Assembly: GCF_051348905.1 (NCBI RefSeq)
Contig: NC_135232.1
Location: 845,718,514 to 845,782,513, forward strand
DNA from: Ranitomeya variabilis
Taxonomy: Eukaryota > Chordata > Amphibia > Anura > Dendrobatidae
Length of the DNA stretch: 64,000 nt
Direction: 5' to 3'
Below the pieces are notes generated by a model that was not told the origin of the DNA, made no database searches, and was given only the letters and a program-made list of their open reading frames with translations. Each line of letters begins with the position of its first letter. The first letter of the stretch is position 1. Shown piece by piece: positions 10,070-22,001 of this stretch. Made by a program: the position numbers and the translations under genes.

Positions 10070-10336
10070 GCGGGATTTAAAGAAAGGACACATGGGTACG
10101 GCTCGTCGGCTGACGTGCCTGTGAATTGACAACAGGGCATTTGGCGGCGAGCGTGGTTAATTAATTTTATGTGCCTTTCTAAGTGGTTAAAAAATATGTT
10201 GACAGTTATAAGAAATGAATTAATAAAAGCTGTGACCGACCTTCACCCATCAATTATAGTGTTCTTGGCTTATTTGTATGTTTTAAGGGTTATGTGTGGA
10301 GGGATCATGGTTATGCTGGGTGGGGTCTCTGCAGTC
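10070..10336 (+). repeat. Ngaro B2 terminal repeat
   Basis: 267-bp copy of B1, ending GCAGTC at the precise junction with the interrupted satellite unit. Confidence 0.9.
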
Positions 10337-13300
10337 ATCTCACTCTTTATGTGTGGGATAATGCAGGGAACAATCAGGCCCACTGGATTACACTACACAG
10401 TTTGATTGACAGAAAGAGGCTGGCAGATATGCCACGAACAGGACTGACGCACGCAGATGCACACACTGGCAATAGAAATCTCACTCTTTATGTGTGGGAG
10501 AATGCAGGGAACAATCAGGCCCACTGGATTACACTACACAGTTTGATTGACAGAAAGAGGCTGGCAGATATGCCATGAACAGGATTGACGCACGCAGATG
10601 CACACACTGGCAATAGAAATCTCACTCTTTATGTGTGGGAGAATGCAGGGAACAATCAGGCCCACTGGATTACACTACACAGTTTGATTGACAGAAAGAG
10701 GCTGGCAGATATGCCACGAACAGCACTGACACACGCAGATGCACACACTGGCAATAGACATCTCACTCTTTATGTGTGGGAGAATGCAGGGAACAATCAG
10801 GCCCACTGGATTACACTACACAGTTTGATTGGCAGAAAGAGGCTGGCAGATATGCCACGAACAGGACTGATGCACGCAGATGCACACACTGGCAATAGAC
10901 ATCTCACTCTTTATGTGTGGGAGAATGCAGGGAACAATCAGGCCCACTGGATTACACTACACAGTTTGATTGGCAGAAAGAGGCTGGCAGATATGCCACG
11001 AACAGGACTGACGCACGCAGATGCACACACTGGCAATAGAAATCTCACTCTTTATGTGTGGGAGAATGCAGGGAACAATCAGGCCCACTGGATTACACTA
11101 CACAGTTTGATTGGCAGAAAGAGGCTGGCAGATATGCCACGAACAGGACTGACGCACGCAGATGCACATACTGGCAATAGAAATGTCACTCTTTATGTGT
11201 GGGAGAATGCAGGGAACAATCAGGCCCACTGGATTACACTACACAGTTTGATTGGCAGAAAGAGGCTGGCAGATATGCCACGAACAGGACTGATGCACGC
11301 AGATGCACACACTGGCAATAGACGTCTCACTCTTTATGTGTGGGAGAATGCAGGGAACAATCAGGCCCACTGGATTACACTACACAGTTTGATTGGCAGA
11401 AAGAGGCTGGCAGATATGCCACGAACAGGACTGATGCACGCAGATGCACACACTGGCAATAGACATCTCACTCTTTATGTGTGGGAGAATGCAGGGAACA
11501 ATCAGGCCCACTGGATTACACTACACAGTTTGATTGACAGAAAGAGGCTGGCAGATATGCCACGAACAGGACTGACGCACGCAGATGCACACACTGGCAA
11601 TAGAAATCTCACTCTTTATGTGTGGGAGAATGCAGGGAACAATCAGGCCCACTGGATTACACTACACAGTTTGATTGGCAGAAAGAGGCTGGCAGATCTG
11701 CCACGAACAGGACTGACGCACGCAGATGCACATACTGGCAATAGAAATGTCACTCTTTATGTGTGGGAGAATGCAGGGAACAATCAGGCCCACTGGATTA
11801 CACTACACAGTTTGATTGGCAGAAAGAGGCTGGCAGATATGCCACGAACAGGACTGACGCACGCAGATGCACACACTGGCAATAGAAATCTCACTCTTTA
11901 TGTGTGGGAGAATGCAGGGAACAATCAGGCCCACTGGATTACACTACACAGTTTGATTGACAGAAAGAGGCTGGCAGATATGCCACGAACAGGACTGACG
12001 CACGCAGATGCACACACTGGCAATAGACATCTCACTCTTTATGTGTGGGAGAATGCAGGGAACAATCAGGCCCACTGGATTACACAACACAGTTTGATTG
12101 GCAGAAAGAGGCTGGCAGATATGCCATGAACAGGACTAACGCACGCAGATGCACACACTGGCAATAGAAATCTCACTCTTTATGTGTGGGAGAATGCAGG
12201 GAACAATCAGACCCACTGGATTACACTACACAGTTTGATTGGCAGAAAGAGGCTGGCAGATATGCCACGAACAGGACTGACACACGCAGATGCACACACT
12301 GGCAATAGAAATCTCACTCTTTATGTGTGGGAGAATGCAGGGAACAATCAGGCCCACTGGATTACACAACACAGTTTGATTGGCAGAAAGAGGCTGGCAG
12401 ATATGCCACGAACAGGACTGACACACGCAGATGCACACACTGGCAATAGAAATCTCACTCTTTATGTGTGGGAGAATGCAGGGAACAATCAGGCCCACTG
12501 GATTACACTACACAGTTTGATTGGCAGAAAGAGGCTGTCAGATATGCCACGAACAGGACTGACGCACGCAGATGCACACACTGGCAATAGAAATCTCACT
12601 CTTTATGTGTGGGAGAATGCAGGGAACAATCAGGCCCACTGGATTACACTACACAGTTTGATTGGCAGAAAGAGGCTGGCAGATATGCCACGAACAGGAC
12701 TGACACACGCAGATGCACACACTGGCAATAGAAATCTCACTCTTTATGTGTGGGAGAATGCAGGGAACAATCAGGCCCACTGGATTACACTACACAGTTT
12801 GATTGACAGAAAGAGGCTGGCAGATATGCCATGAACAGGACTGACACACGCAGATGCACACACTGGCAATAGACATCTCACTCTTTATGTGTGGGAGAAT
12901 GCAGGGAACAATCAGGCCCACTGGATTACACTACACAGTTTGATTGGCAGAAAGAGGCTGGCAGATATGCCACGAACAGGACTGATGCACGCAGATGCAC
13001 ACACTGGCAATAGACATCTCACTCTTTATGTGTGGGAGAATGCAGGGAACAATCAGGCCCACTGGATTACACTACACAGTTTGATTGGCAGAAAGAGGCT
13101 GGCAGATATGCCACGAACAGGACTGACGCACGCAGATGCACACACTGGCAATAGACATCTCACTCTTTATGTGTGGGAGAATGCAGGGAACAATCAGGCC
13201 CACTGGATTACACAACACAGTTTGATTGGCAGAAAGAGGCTGGCAGATATGCCATGAACAGGACTAACGCACGCAGATGCACACACTGGCAATAGAAATG

Positions 13301-16300
13301 TCACTCTTTATGTGTGGGAGAATGCAGGGAACAATCAGACCCACTGGATTACACTACACAGTTTGATTGGCAGAAAGAGGCTGGCAGATATGCCACGAAC
13401 AGGACTGACACACGCAGATGCACACACTGGCAATAGAAATCTCACTCTTTATGTGTGGGAGAATGCAGGGAACAATCAGGCCCACTGGATTACACTACAC
13501 AGTTTGATTGACAGAAAGAGGCTGGCAGATATGCCACGAACAGGACTGACACACGCAGATGCACACACTGGCAATAGAAATGTCACTCTTTATGTGTGGG
13601 AGAATGCAGGGAACAATCAGGCCCACTGGATTACACTACACAGTTTGATTGGCAGAAAGAGGCTGGCAGATATGCCACGAACAGGACTGATGCACGCAGA
13701 TGCACACACTGGCAATAGACATCTCACTCTTTATGTGTGGGAGAATGCAGGGAACAATCAGGCCCACTGGATTACACTACACAGTTTGATTGGCAGAAAG
13801 AGGCTGGCAGATATGCCACGAACAGGACTGACGCACGCAGATGCACACACTGGCAATAGAAATCTCACTCTTTATGTGTGGGAGAATGCAGGGAACAATC
13901 AGGCCCACTGGATTACACTACACAGTTTGATTGGCAGAAAGAGGCTGGCAGATATGCCACGAACAGGACTGACGCACGCAGATGCACATACTGGCAATAG
14001 AAATGTCACTCTTTATGTGTGGGAGAATGCAGGGAACAATCAGGCCCACTGGATTACACTACACAGTTTGATTGGCAGAAAGAGGCTGGCAGATATGCCA
14101 CGAACAGGACTGACGCACTCAGATGCACACACTGGCAATAGAAATCTCACTCTTTATGTGTGGGAGAATGCAGGGAACAATCAGGCCCACTGGATTACAC
14201 TACACAGTTTGATTGGCAGAAAGAGGCTGGCAGATATGCCACGAACAGGACTGACGCACGCAGATGCACACACTGGCAATAGAAATCTCACTCTTTATGT
14301 GTGGGAGAATGCAGGGAACAATCAGACCCACTGGATTACACTACACAGTTTGATTAGCAGAAAGAGGCTGGCAGATATGCCATGAACAGGACTGACGCAC
14401 GCAGATGCACACACTGGCAATAGACATCTCACTCTTTATGTGTGGGAGAATGCAGGGAACAATCAGGCCCACTGGATTACACTACACAGTTTGATTAGCA
14501 GAAAGAGGCTGGCAGATATGCCATGAACAGGACTGACGCACGCAGATGCACACACTGGCAATAGAAATCTCACTCTTTATGTGTGGGAGAATGCAGGGAA
14601 CAATCAGGCCCACTGGATTACACTACACAGTTTGATTGACAGAAAGAGGCTGGCAGATATGCCACGAACAGGACTGACGCACGCAGATGCACTCACTGGC
14701 AATAGACATCTCACTCTTTATGTGTGGGAGAATGCAGGGAACAATCAGGCCCACTGGATTACACTACACAGTTTGATTAGCAGAAAGAGGCTGGCAGATA
14801 TGCCATGAACAGGACTGACGCACGCAGATGCACACACTGGCAATAGAAATCTCACTCTTTATGTGTGGGAGAATGCAGGGAACAATCAGGCCCACTGGAT
14901 TACACTACACAGTTTGATTGACAGAAAGAGGCTGGCAGATATGCCACGAACAGGACTGACGCACGCAGATGCACTCACTGGCAATAGACATCTCACTCTT
15001 TATGTGTGGGAGAATGCAGGGAACAATCAGGCCCACTGGATTACACAACACAGTTTGATTGGCAGAAAGAGGCTGGCAGATATGCCACGAACAGGACTGA
15101 CGCACGCAGATGCACACACTGGCAATAGACATCTCACTCTTTATGTGTGGGAGAATGCAGGGAACAATCAGGCCCACTGGATTACACAACACAGTTTGAT
15201 TGGCAGAAAGAGGCTGGCAGATATGCCATGAACAGGACTAACGCACGCAGATGCACACACTGGCAATAGAAATCTCACTCTTTATGTGTGGGAGAATGCA
15301 GGGAACAATCAGACCCACTGGATTACACTACACAGTTTGATTGGCAGAAAGAGGCTGGCAGATATGCCACGAACAGGACTGACACACGCAGATGCACACA
15401 CTGGCAATAGAAATCTCACTCTTTATGTGTGGGAGAATGCAGGGAACAATCAGGCCCACTGGATTACACAACACAGTTTGATTGGCAGAAAGAGGCTGGC
15501 AGATATGCCACGAACAGGACTGACGCACGCAGATGCACACACTGGCAATAGACATCTCACTCTTTATGTGTGGGAGAATGCAGGGAACAATCAGGCCCAC
15601 TGGATTACACAACACAGTTTGATTGGCAGAAAGAGGCTGGCAGATATGCCATGAACAGGACTAACGCACGCAGATGCACACACTGGCAATAGAAATCTCA
15701 CTCTTTATGTGTGGGAGAATGCAGGGAACAATCAGACCCACTGGATTACACTACACAGTTTGATTGGCAGAAAGAGGCTGGCAGATATGCCACGAACAGG
15801 ACTGACACACGCAGATGCACACACTGGCAATAGAAATCTCACTCTTTATGTGTGGGAGAATGCAGGGAACAATCAGGCCCACTGGATTACACTACACAGT
15901 TTGATTGACAGAAAGAGGCTGGCAGATATGCCACGAACAGGACTGATGCACGCAGATGCACACACTGGCAATAGACATCTCACTCTTTATGTGTGGGAGA
16001 ATGCAGGGAACAATCAGGCCCACTGGATTACACTACACAGTTTGATTGGCAGAAAGAGGCTGGCAGATATGCCACGAACAGGACTGACGCACGCAGATGC
16101 ACACACTTGCAATAGAAATCTCACTCTTTATGTGTGGGAGAATGCAGGGAACAATCAGGCCCACTGGATTACACTACACAGTTTGATTGGCAGAAAGAGG
16201 CTGGCAGATATGCCACGAACAGGACTGACGCACGCAGATGCACATACTGGCAATAGAAATGTCACTCTTTATGTGTGGGAGAATGCAGGGAACAATCAGG

Positions 16301-16712
16301 CCCACTGGATTACACTACACAGTTTGATTGGCAGAAAGAGGCTGGCAGATATGCCACGAACAGGACTGACGCACGCAGATGCACACACTGGCAATAGAAA
16401 TCTCACTCTTTATGTGTGGGAGAATGCAGGGAACAATCAGGCCCACTGGATTACACTACACAGTTTGATTGACAGAAAGAGGCTGGCAGATATGCCACGA
16501 ACAGGACTGACGCACGCAGATGCACACACTGGCAATAGACATCTCACTCTTTATGTGTGGGAGAATGCAGGGAACAATCAGGCCCACTGGATTACACAAC
16601 ACAGTTTGATTGGCAGAAAGAGGCTGGCAGATATGCCATGAACAGGACTAACGCACGCAGATGCACACACTGGCAATAGAAATCTCACTCTTTATGTGTG
16701 GGAGAATGCAGG
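10337..16712 (+). repeat. 141-bp minisatellite, main array (45 units)
   Basis: The phase marker TTTATGTGTGGG falls at 10346 and again at 16691, exactly 45 x 141 bases apart, so there is no net indel over 6.3 kb. Units differ by scattered substitutions (GACGCAC/GATGCAC, AAATCTC/AAATGTC/ACATCTC, ACACTACAC/ACACAACAC, GATTGGC/GATTGAC). Since 141 = 3 x 47, the plus strand reads as a 47-residue repeat, open for up to 514 residues and closed only where CCACGA has become CCATGA (for example near 10578, 12128, 12833, 13256, 14384). One variant set (ACACAACAC, CCATGA, AGGACTAACGC, then AATCAGACCC) recurs near 12129, 13257, 15231, 15654 and 16641, always at multiples of 141: a sign of block duplication. 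I regard the open frame as incidental. Confidence 0.97.
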
Positions 16713-17390
16713 ATTTAATCAGGCCCACTATATCACGGTATATTTTCTGTGGCACAAAATGAATGACAGATACCACAGACAGCACTGGCACAGATGCACA
16801 GATTTGCCAAGATTATTCTTCCTTTATTTAAATTTATTTCTTTTTTGGTATGGGAGACAAGTGAATAAATCAGGCCCACTAAATCACAGTATATTTTCTG
16901 TGGCAAAAAAAGAATGACAGATACCATAGACAGCACTGGCACAGATTTGCCAAGATTATTCTCCCTTTATTTAATTTTTTTTTTATTTTGATATGGGAGA
17001 CAAGTGAATAAATCAGGCCCACTATATCAAGGTATATTTCCTGTGGCACAAAATGAATGACAGATACCACAGACAGCACTGGCACAGATGCACAGATTTG
17101 GCAAGATTCTTCTCCCTTTAATTTTTTTTTTTATATGGGAGACAAGTGAATAAATTAGGCCCACTATATCACAGTATTTTTTCTGTGGCAAAAAATGAAT
17201 GACAGATACCACAGACAGCACTGGCACAGATTTGCCAATATTATTCTCCCTATATTTAATTTTTTTTTTATTTTGATATGGAAGACAAGTGAATAAATCA
17301 GGCCCACTATATCACGGTATATTTCCTGTGGCACAAAATGAATGACAGATACCACAGACAGCACTGGCACAGATGCACTGATTGGCAATA
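16713..17390 (+). repeat. Older ~143-bp minisatellite related to the 141-bp repeat
   Basis: About five diverged units marked by GGGAGACAAGTGAATAAAT (starts near 16852, 16995, 17136 and 17280, so 141-144 apart). They alternate in two subtypes (CACAAAATGAATG with CAGATGCACAGATT, versus AAAAAAAGAATG without the TGCACAGA part), so the higher-order unit is a dimer of about 285 bp. They share TGGGAGA, CAGGCCCACT and GCACTGGCA-like words with the 141-bp unit, pointing to common origin. Poly-T runs vary in length between units. Confidence 0.85.
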
Positions 17391-17644
17391 TAAATCTCCC
17401 TTCTTAGGTGTGGGACAGTGCAGAAAAATACAGGCCCACTGTTTTACACTACACAATTTCAGGGGCTGAAAGTGGCTGGAAGATATTAAAAAAAAAAAAG
17501 GGACCGTACTACAATTACTATCTCCCTACAATAATCTCTGAAAAGTATGGCAGGCAGCAATAAAGTGGACTGCTGCACACAAAAAATGAGGACAAACAAA
17601 CAAGATAGCTGTGCAGAAAGGAAGGAGCAACAGGATTTGTGCTT
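17391..17644 (-). other. hAT leader with single ancestor-like satellite unit
   Basis: 17400-17480 aligns with the 141-bp satellite (GTGTGGGACAGTGCAG, CAGGCCCACTGTTTTACACT, GGCTGGAAGATAT) but is single copy and continues into unique sequence, interrupted at 17645 by the TTAA element and resuming at 22006. It is probably the segment from which both minisatellites grew. No coding region. Confidence 0.6.
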
Positions 17645-17654
17645 TTAACCCCTT

Positions 17655-18165
17655 TCTGACATATGACGTACTATCCCGTCGAGGTGGGGTGGGCCCGTAT
17701 GACCACCGACGGGATAGTACGTCATACGTGATCGGCCGCGCTCACGGGGGGAGCGCGGCCGATCGCGGCCGAATGTCAGCTGCATATCGCAGCTGACATC
17801 CGGCACTATGTGCCAGGAGCGGTCATGGACCGCCCCCGGCACATTAACCCCCGGCACACCGCGATCAAACATGATTGCGGTGTGCCGGCGGTATAGGGAA
17901 GCATCGCGCAGGGAGGGGGCTCCCTATGGGCTTCCCTGAGACCTCCGGAGCAACGTGATGTGATCGCGTTGCTCCAAGGGTCTCCTACCTCCTTCCTCGC
18001 TGCAGGTCCCGGATCCAAGATGGCCGCGGCATCCGGGTCCTGCAGGGAGGGAGGTGGCTTACCGAGTGCTGCTCAGAGCAAGCGCTTGGTAAACCTGCAG
18101 TGCTGTAAGTCAGATCGGTGATCTGACAGAGTGCTGGGCAAACTGTCAGATCACCGATCTGTGAT
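17655..18165. repeat. Train of eight or so GC-rich inverted repeats (hairpins)
   Basis: Consecutive perfect or near-perfect inverted repeats: TGACGTACTATCCCGTCG with its complement (17664-17728); GATCGGCCGCGCTC / GAGCGCGGCCGATC (17730-17765); ATGTCAGCTG / CAGCTGACAT; CCGGCACACCGCGATCA / TGATTGCGGTGTGCCGG (17850-17890); GGAGCAACG / CGTTGCTCC; CTGCAGGTCCCGGAT / ATCCGGGTCCTGCAG (18000-18045); CAGATCGGTGATCTGACAG with its complement (18110-18160). Together they occupy most of the first 500 bases of the TTAA element. Confidence 0.9.
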
Positions 18166-19105
18166 GTCCCCCCTGGGACAAAGTAAAAAAGTAAAAAATA
18201 AAATTCCCACATGTGTAAAAAAAAAAAAAAAATCCTAAATAAAGAAAAAAAAAAATATTATTCCCATAAATACATTTCTTTATCTACATAAAAAACCAAA
18301 ACAATAAAAGTACACATGTTTAGTATCGCCGCATCCGTAACGTCCCAACCTATAAAACTGTCCTACTAGTTAACCCCTTCAGTAAACACCGTAAGGAAAA
18401 AAAAAAAAAACAGGCAAAAACCGCCGCTTTATTACCATACCACGGAACAAAAAGTGGAATAACACGCGAACAAAAAGACAGATATAAATAACCATGGTAC
18501 CGATGAAAACATCATCTTGTCCCGCAAAAAACAAGCCACAATACAGCATCATCAGCAAAAAAATTAAAAAGTTATAGTCCTGAGAATAAAGCAATACCAA
18601 AATAATTATTTTTTCTATAAAATAGTTTTTATCGTATAAAAGCGCCAAAACATAAAAAAAGATATAAATGAGATATCGCTGTAATCGTACTGACCCGACG
18701 AATAAAACTGCTTTATCAATTTTACCAAACGCGGAACGGTATAAACGCCTCCCCCAAAAGAAATTCATGAATAGCTGGTTTTTGATCATTCTGCCTCACA
18801 AAAATTGGAATAAAAAGCGATCAAAAAATGTCACGTGCCCGAAAATGTTACCAATGAAAACGTCAACTCGTCCCGCAAAAAACAAGACCTCACATGACTC
18901 TGTGGACTCAAATATGGAAAAATTATAGCTCTCAAAATGTGGTAACGCAAAAAATATTTTTTGCAATAAAAAGCGTCTTTCAGTGTGTGACGGCTGCCAA
19001 TCATAAAAATCCGCTAAATAACCCGGTATAAAAGTAAATCAAAACCCCCTTCATCACCCCCTTAGTTAGGGAAAAATAAAAAAATAAAAAAAATGTATTT
19101 ATTTC
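18166..19105. other. A-rich central part of the TTAA element, no gene
   Basis: Many poly-A runs and short motifs such as GTATCGCCGC and CGTCCCGCAAAAAACAAG, the latter occurring twice (near 18510 and 18875). A second terminus-like TTAACCCCTTCA lies at 18370-18381. An 18-base palindrome GCAAAAAATATTTTTTGC is near 18948. No coding region is seen. Confidence 0.6.
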
Positions 19106-19109
19106 CATT

Positions 19110-19560
19110 TTCCCATTAGGGTTAGGGCTAGGGTTAGGGCTAGGGCTAGGGCTAGGGTTAGGGCTAGGGCTAGGGCTAGGGTTAGGGCTAGGTCTAGGGT
19201 TAGGGCTAGGGTTAGGGTTAGGGCTAGGGTTAGGGTTAGGGATAGGGCTAGAATTAGGGTTAGGGCTAGGGTTAGGGCTAGGGTTAGGGCTAGGGTTGGG
19301 GCTAGGGTTAGGGCTAGGGCTAGGGTTAGGGTTAGGGCTAGGGTTAGGGTTAGGGCTAGGGTTATTGCTAGGGTTAGGGCTAGGGTTAGGGCTAGGGTTG
19401 GGGCTAGGGTTAAGGCTACAGTTAGGATTGGGACTAAAGTTAGGGTTAGGGTTTGGATTACATTTACGGTTGGGAATAGGGTTGGGTGTGTCTCGGTTAG
19501 AGGTGTGGTTAGGGTTACTGTTGGGATTAGGGTAAGGGGTGTGTTTGGATTAGGGCATCA
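19110..19560 (+). repeat. Telomere-like degenerate hexamer tract (TTAGGG/GCTAGGG)
   Basis: Over 300 bases of alternating GGGTTA and GGGCTA units, decaying to the right into GTTAGGATTGGGACTAAAG and similar. The vertebrate telomere unit TTAGGG is present many times, but the mixture with CTAGGG and its position inside a transposon argue for a minisatellite rather than a telomere remnant. Confidence 0.9.
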
Positions 19561-19569
19561 GTTATAATT

Positions 19570-21510
19570 GGGGGGTTTCCACGGTTTAGGCACATCAGGG
19601 GCTCTCCAAACGGGACATGGCATCCGATATCAATTCCAGCCAATTCTGCGTTGAAAAAGTAAAACAGTGCTCCTTCCCTTCAGAGCTCTCCCGTGTGCCC
19701 AAACAGGGGTTTACCCCAACATATGGGGTATCGGCGTACTCAGGACAAATTGGACAACATCTTTTGGGGTCCAATTTATCCTGATACCCTTGTGAAAATA
19801 CAAAACTGGGGGCTAAAAAATCATTTTTGTGAAAAAAAAAAAGAATTTTTATTTTCACGGCTCTGCGTTATAAACTGTAGTGAAACACTTGGGGTTTCAA
19901 AGCTCTCAAAACACATCTAGATAAGTTCCTTAGGGGGTCTAGTTTCCAATATGGGGTCATTTGTGGGGGATTTGTACTGTTTGGGTAAATCAGGGGCTCT
20001 GCAAATGCAACGTGACGCCTGCAGACCAATCCATTTAAGTCTGCATTCCAAATGGCGCTCCTTCCCTTCCGAGCTCTGTCATGCGCCCAAACAGTGGTTC
20101 CCCCCCACATATGGGGTATCAGCGTACTCAGGACAAATTGGACAAGAACTTTTGGGGTCCAATTTATCCTGATACCCTTGTGAAAATACAAAACTGGGGG
20201 CTAAAAATAAGTTTTGTGAAAAAAAAAAGAATTTTTATTTTCACGACTCTGCGTTGTAAACTGTAGTGAAACACTTGGGGGTTCAAAGTTCTCACAACAC
20301 ATCTAGATAAGTTCCTTGGGGGGTCTAGTTTCCAATATGGGGTCACTTGTGGGGGGTTTGTACTGTTTGGGTACATCAGGGGCTCTGCAAATGCAACGTG
20401 ACGCCTGCAGACCAATCCATTTAAGTCTGCATTCCAAATGTCGCTCCTTCCCTTCCGAGCTCTGTCATGCGCCCAAACAGTGGTTCCCCCCCATATATGG
20501 GGTATCAGCGTACTCAGGACAAATTGGACAACAACTTTTGGGGTCCAATTTATCCTGATCCCCTTGTGAAAATACAAAACTGGGGGCTAAAAAATCATTT
20601 TTGTGAAAAAAAAAAAGAATTTTTATTTTCACGGCTCTGCGTTTTAAACTGTAGTGAAACACTTGGGGGTTCAAACCTCTCAAAACACATCTAGATAAGT
20701 TCCTTAGGGGGTCTACTTTCCAAAATGGTGTCACTTGTGGTTTTTTTTAATGTTTAGGCACATCAGGGGCTCTCCAAACGCAACATGGCGTCCCATCTTA
20801 ATTCCAGTCAATTTTGCATTAAAAAGTAAAATAGCGCTCCTTCCCTTCCGAGCTCTGCTATGTGCCCAAACAGTGGTTTACCCCCACATATGGGGTATCG
20901 TCGTACTCAGGACAAATTGCGCAACAACTTTTATGGTCTAATTTCTTCTCTTACCCTTGGGGAAATAAAAAATGGGGGCGAAAAAATCATTTTTGTGAAA
21001 TAATATGATTTTTTATTTTTACGGCTCTGCAATATAAACTTCTGTGAAGCACTTATTGGGTCAAAGTGCTCAACACACATCTAGATAAGTTCCTTAAGGG
21101 GTCTACTTTCCAAAATGGTGTCACTTGTGGGGGGTTTCAATGTTTAGGCACATCAGGGGCTCTCCAAACGCAACATGGCGTCCCATCTCAATTCCAGTCA
21201 ATTTTGCATTGAAAAGTCAAATGGCGCTCCTTTCCTTCCGAGCTCTGCCATGCACCCAAACAGTGGTTTACCCCCACATATGGGGTATCAGCGTACTCAG
21301 GACAAATTGTACAACAACTTTTTGGGTCCATTTTCTCCTGTTACCCTTGGTAAAATAAAACAAATTGGAGCTGAAATAAATTTTGTGTGAAAAAAAGTTA
21401 AATGTTCATTTGTATTTAAACATTCCAAAAATTCCTGTGAAACACCTGAAGGGTTAATAAACTTCTTGAAAGTGGTTTTGAGTACCTTGAGGGGTGCAGT
21501 TTTTAGAATG
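19570..21510 (+). repeat. Five tandem units of about 390 bp inside the TTAA element
   Basis: The word CATCAGGGGCTCT recurs near 19592, 19990, 20376, 20763 and 21150 (spacings about 398, 386, 387, 387). Each unit also has CCCAAACAG-GGT, CATATGGGGTATC, GACAAATTG, a poly-A/TTTTTATTTT segment and AACACATCTAGATAAGTTCCTT. Units 2 and 3 are most alike, as are 4 and 5. Confidence 0.92.
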
Positions 21511-22001
21511 GTGTCACACTTGGGTATTTTCTATCATATAGACCCCTCAAAATGACTTCAAATGAGATGTGGTCCCTAAAAAAAAATGGTGTTGTAAAAA
21601 TGAGAAATTTCTGGTCAACTTTTAACCCTTATAACTCCCTAACAAAAAAAATTTTGGTTCCAAAATTGTGCTGATGTAAAGTAGACATGTGGGAAATGTT
21701 ACTTATTAAGTATTTTGCATGACATATGTCTGTGATTTAAGGGCATAAAAATTCAAATTTGGAAAATTGCGAAATTTTCATAATTTTCACCAAATATTCG
21801 TTTTTTTCACAAATAAACGCAAGTTATATTGAAGAAATTTTACCACTATCATGAAGTACAATATGTCGCGAGCAAACAGTGTCAGAATCGCCAAGATCCG
21901 TTGAAGCGTTCCAGAGTTATAACCTCATAAAGGGACAGTGGTCAGAATTGTAAAAATTGGCCTGGTCATTAACGTGCAAACCACCCTTGGGGGTGAAGGG
22001 G
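21511..22001. other. AT-rich right arm of the TTAA element
   Basis: Sequence rich in AAAATT with no coding frame of note, ending AAGGGG before the TTAA. Nothing further recognised. Confidence 0.5.

Larger units (their letters stand above)
4033..10336 (+). mobile_element. Ngaro-type tyrosine-recombinase retrotransposon, nearly complete
   Basis: A 6304-bp element with split direct repeats in the order A1 - coding region - B1 - A2 - B2, the arrangement known for Ngaro elements (DIRS order). Coding parts in order: basic SR-rich ORF, gag-like protein with Cys/His motif, reverse transcriptase, RNase H, tyrosine recombinase, SGNH hydrolase. There is no LTR, no integrase and no target site duplication: the flanks join to an uninterrupted satellite unit, as expected when a tyrosine recombinase inserts a circular copy. 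A1 and A2 differ at 2 of 258 positions and B1 and B2 at 2 of 267, so the insertion is young relative to the other repeats here. It looks close to whole, with perhaps two to four breaks in the coding region. Confidence 0.9.

Noticed and set aside
10585-12129. 514-residue open frame made of 47-residue repeats
   Set aside because: The frame is open because the satellite unit is 141 = 3 x 47 bases without indels. It has no start context or domain, and is interrupted in many other places. Treated as satellite DNA.
3760-16712. CRISPR-like array
   Set aside because: Units are contiguous with no variable spacers, and the context is eukaryotic transposon DNA.
18379-18789. 136-residue minus-strand open frame rich in F, L and Y
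   Set aside because: Composition follows from the A-rich strand of the non-autonomous element; no recognised domain.
19296-19535. Glycine-leucine rich open frame over the TTAGGG-like tract
   Set aside because: It is the direct translation of the hexamer repeat; low complexity and no start or domain evidence.
19110-19560. True interstitial telomere or chromosome fusion point
   Set aside because: The tract is a mixture of TTAGGG and CTAGGG, lies inside a TTAA-flanked element, and has no subtelomeric neighbours.
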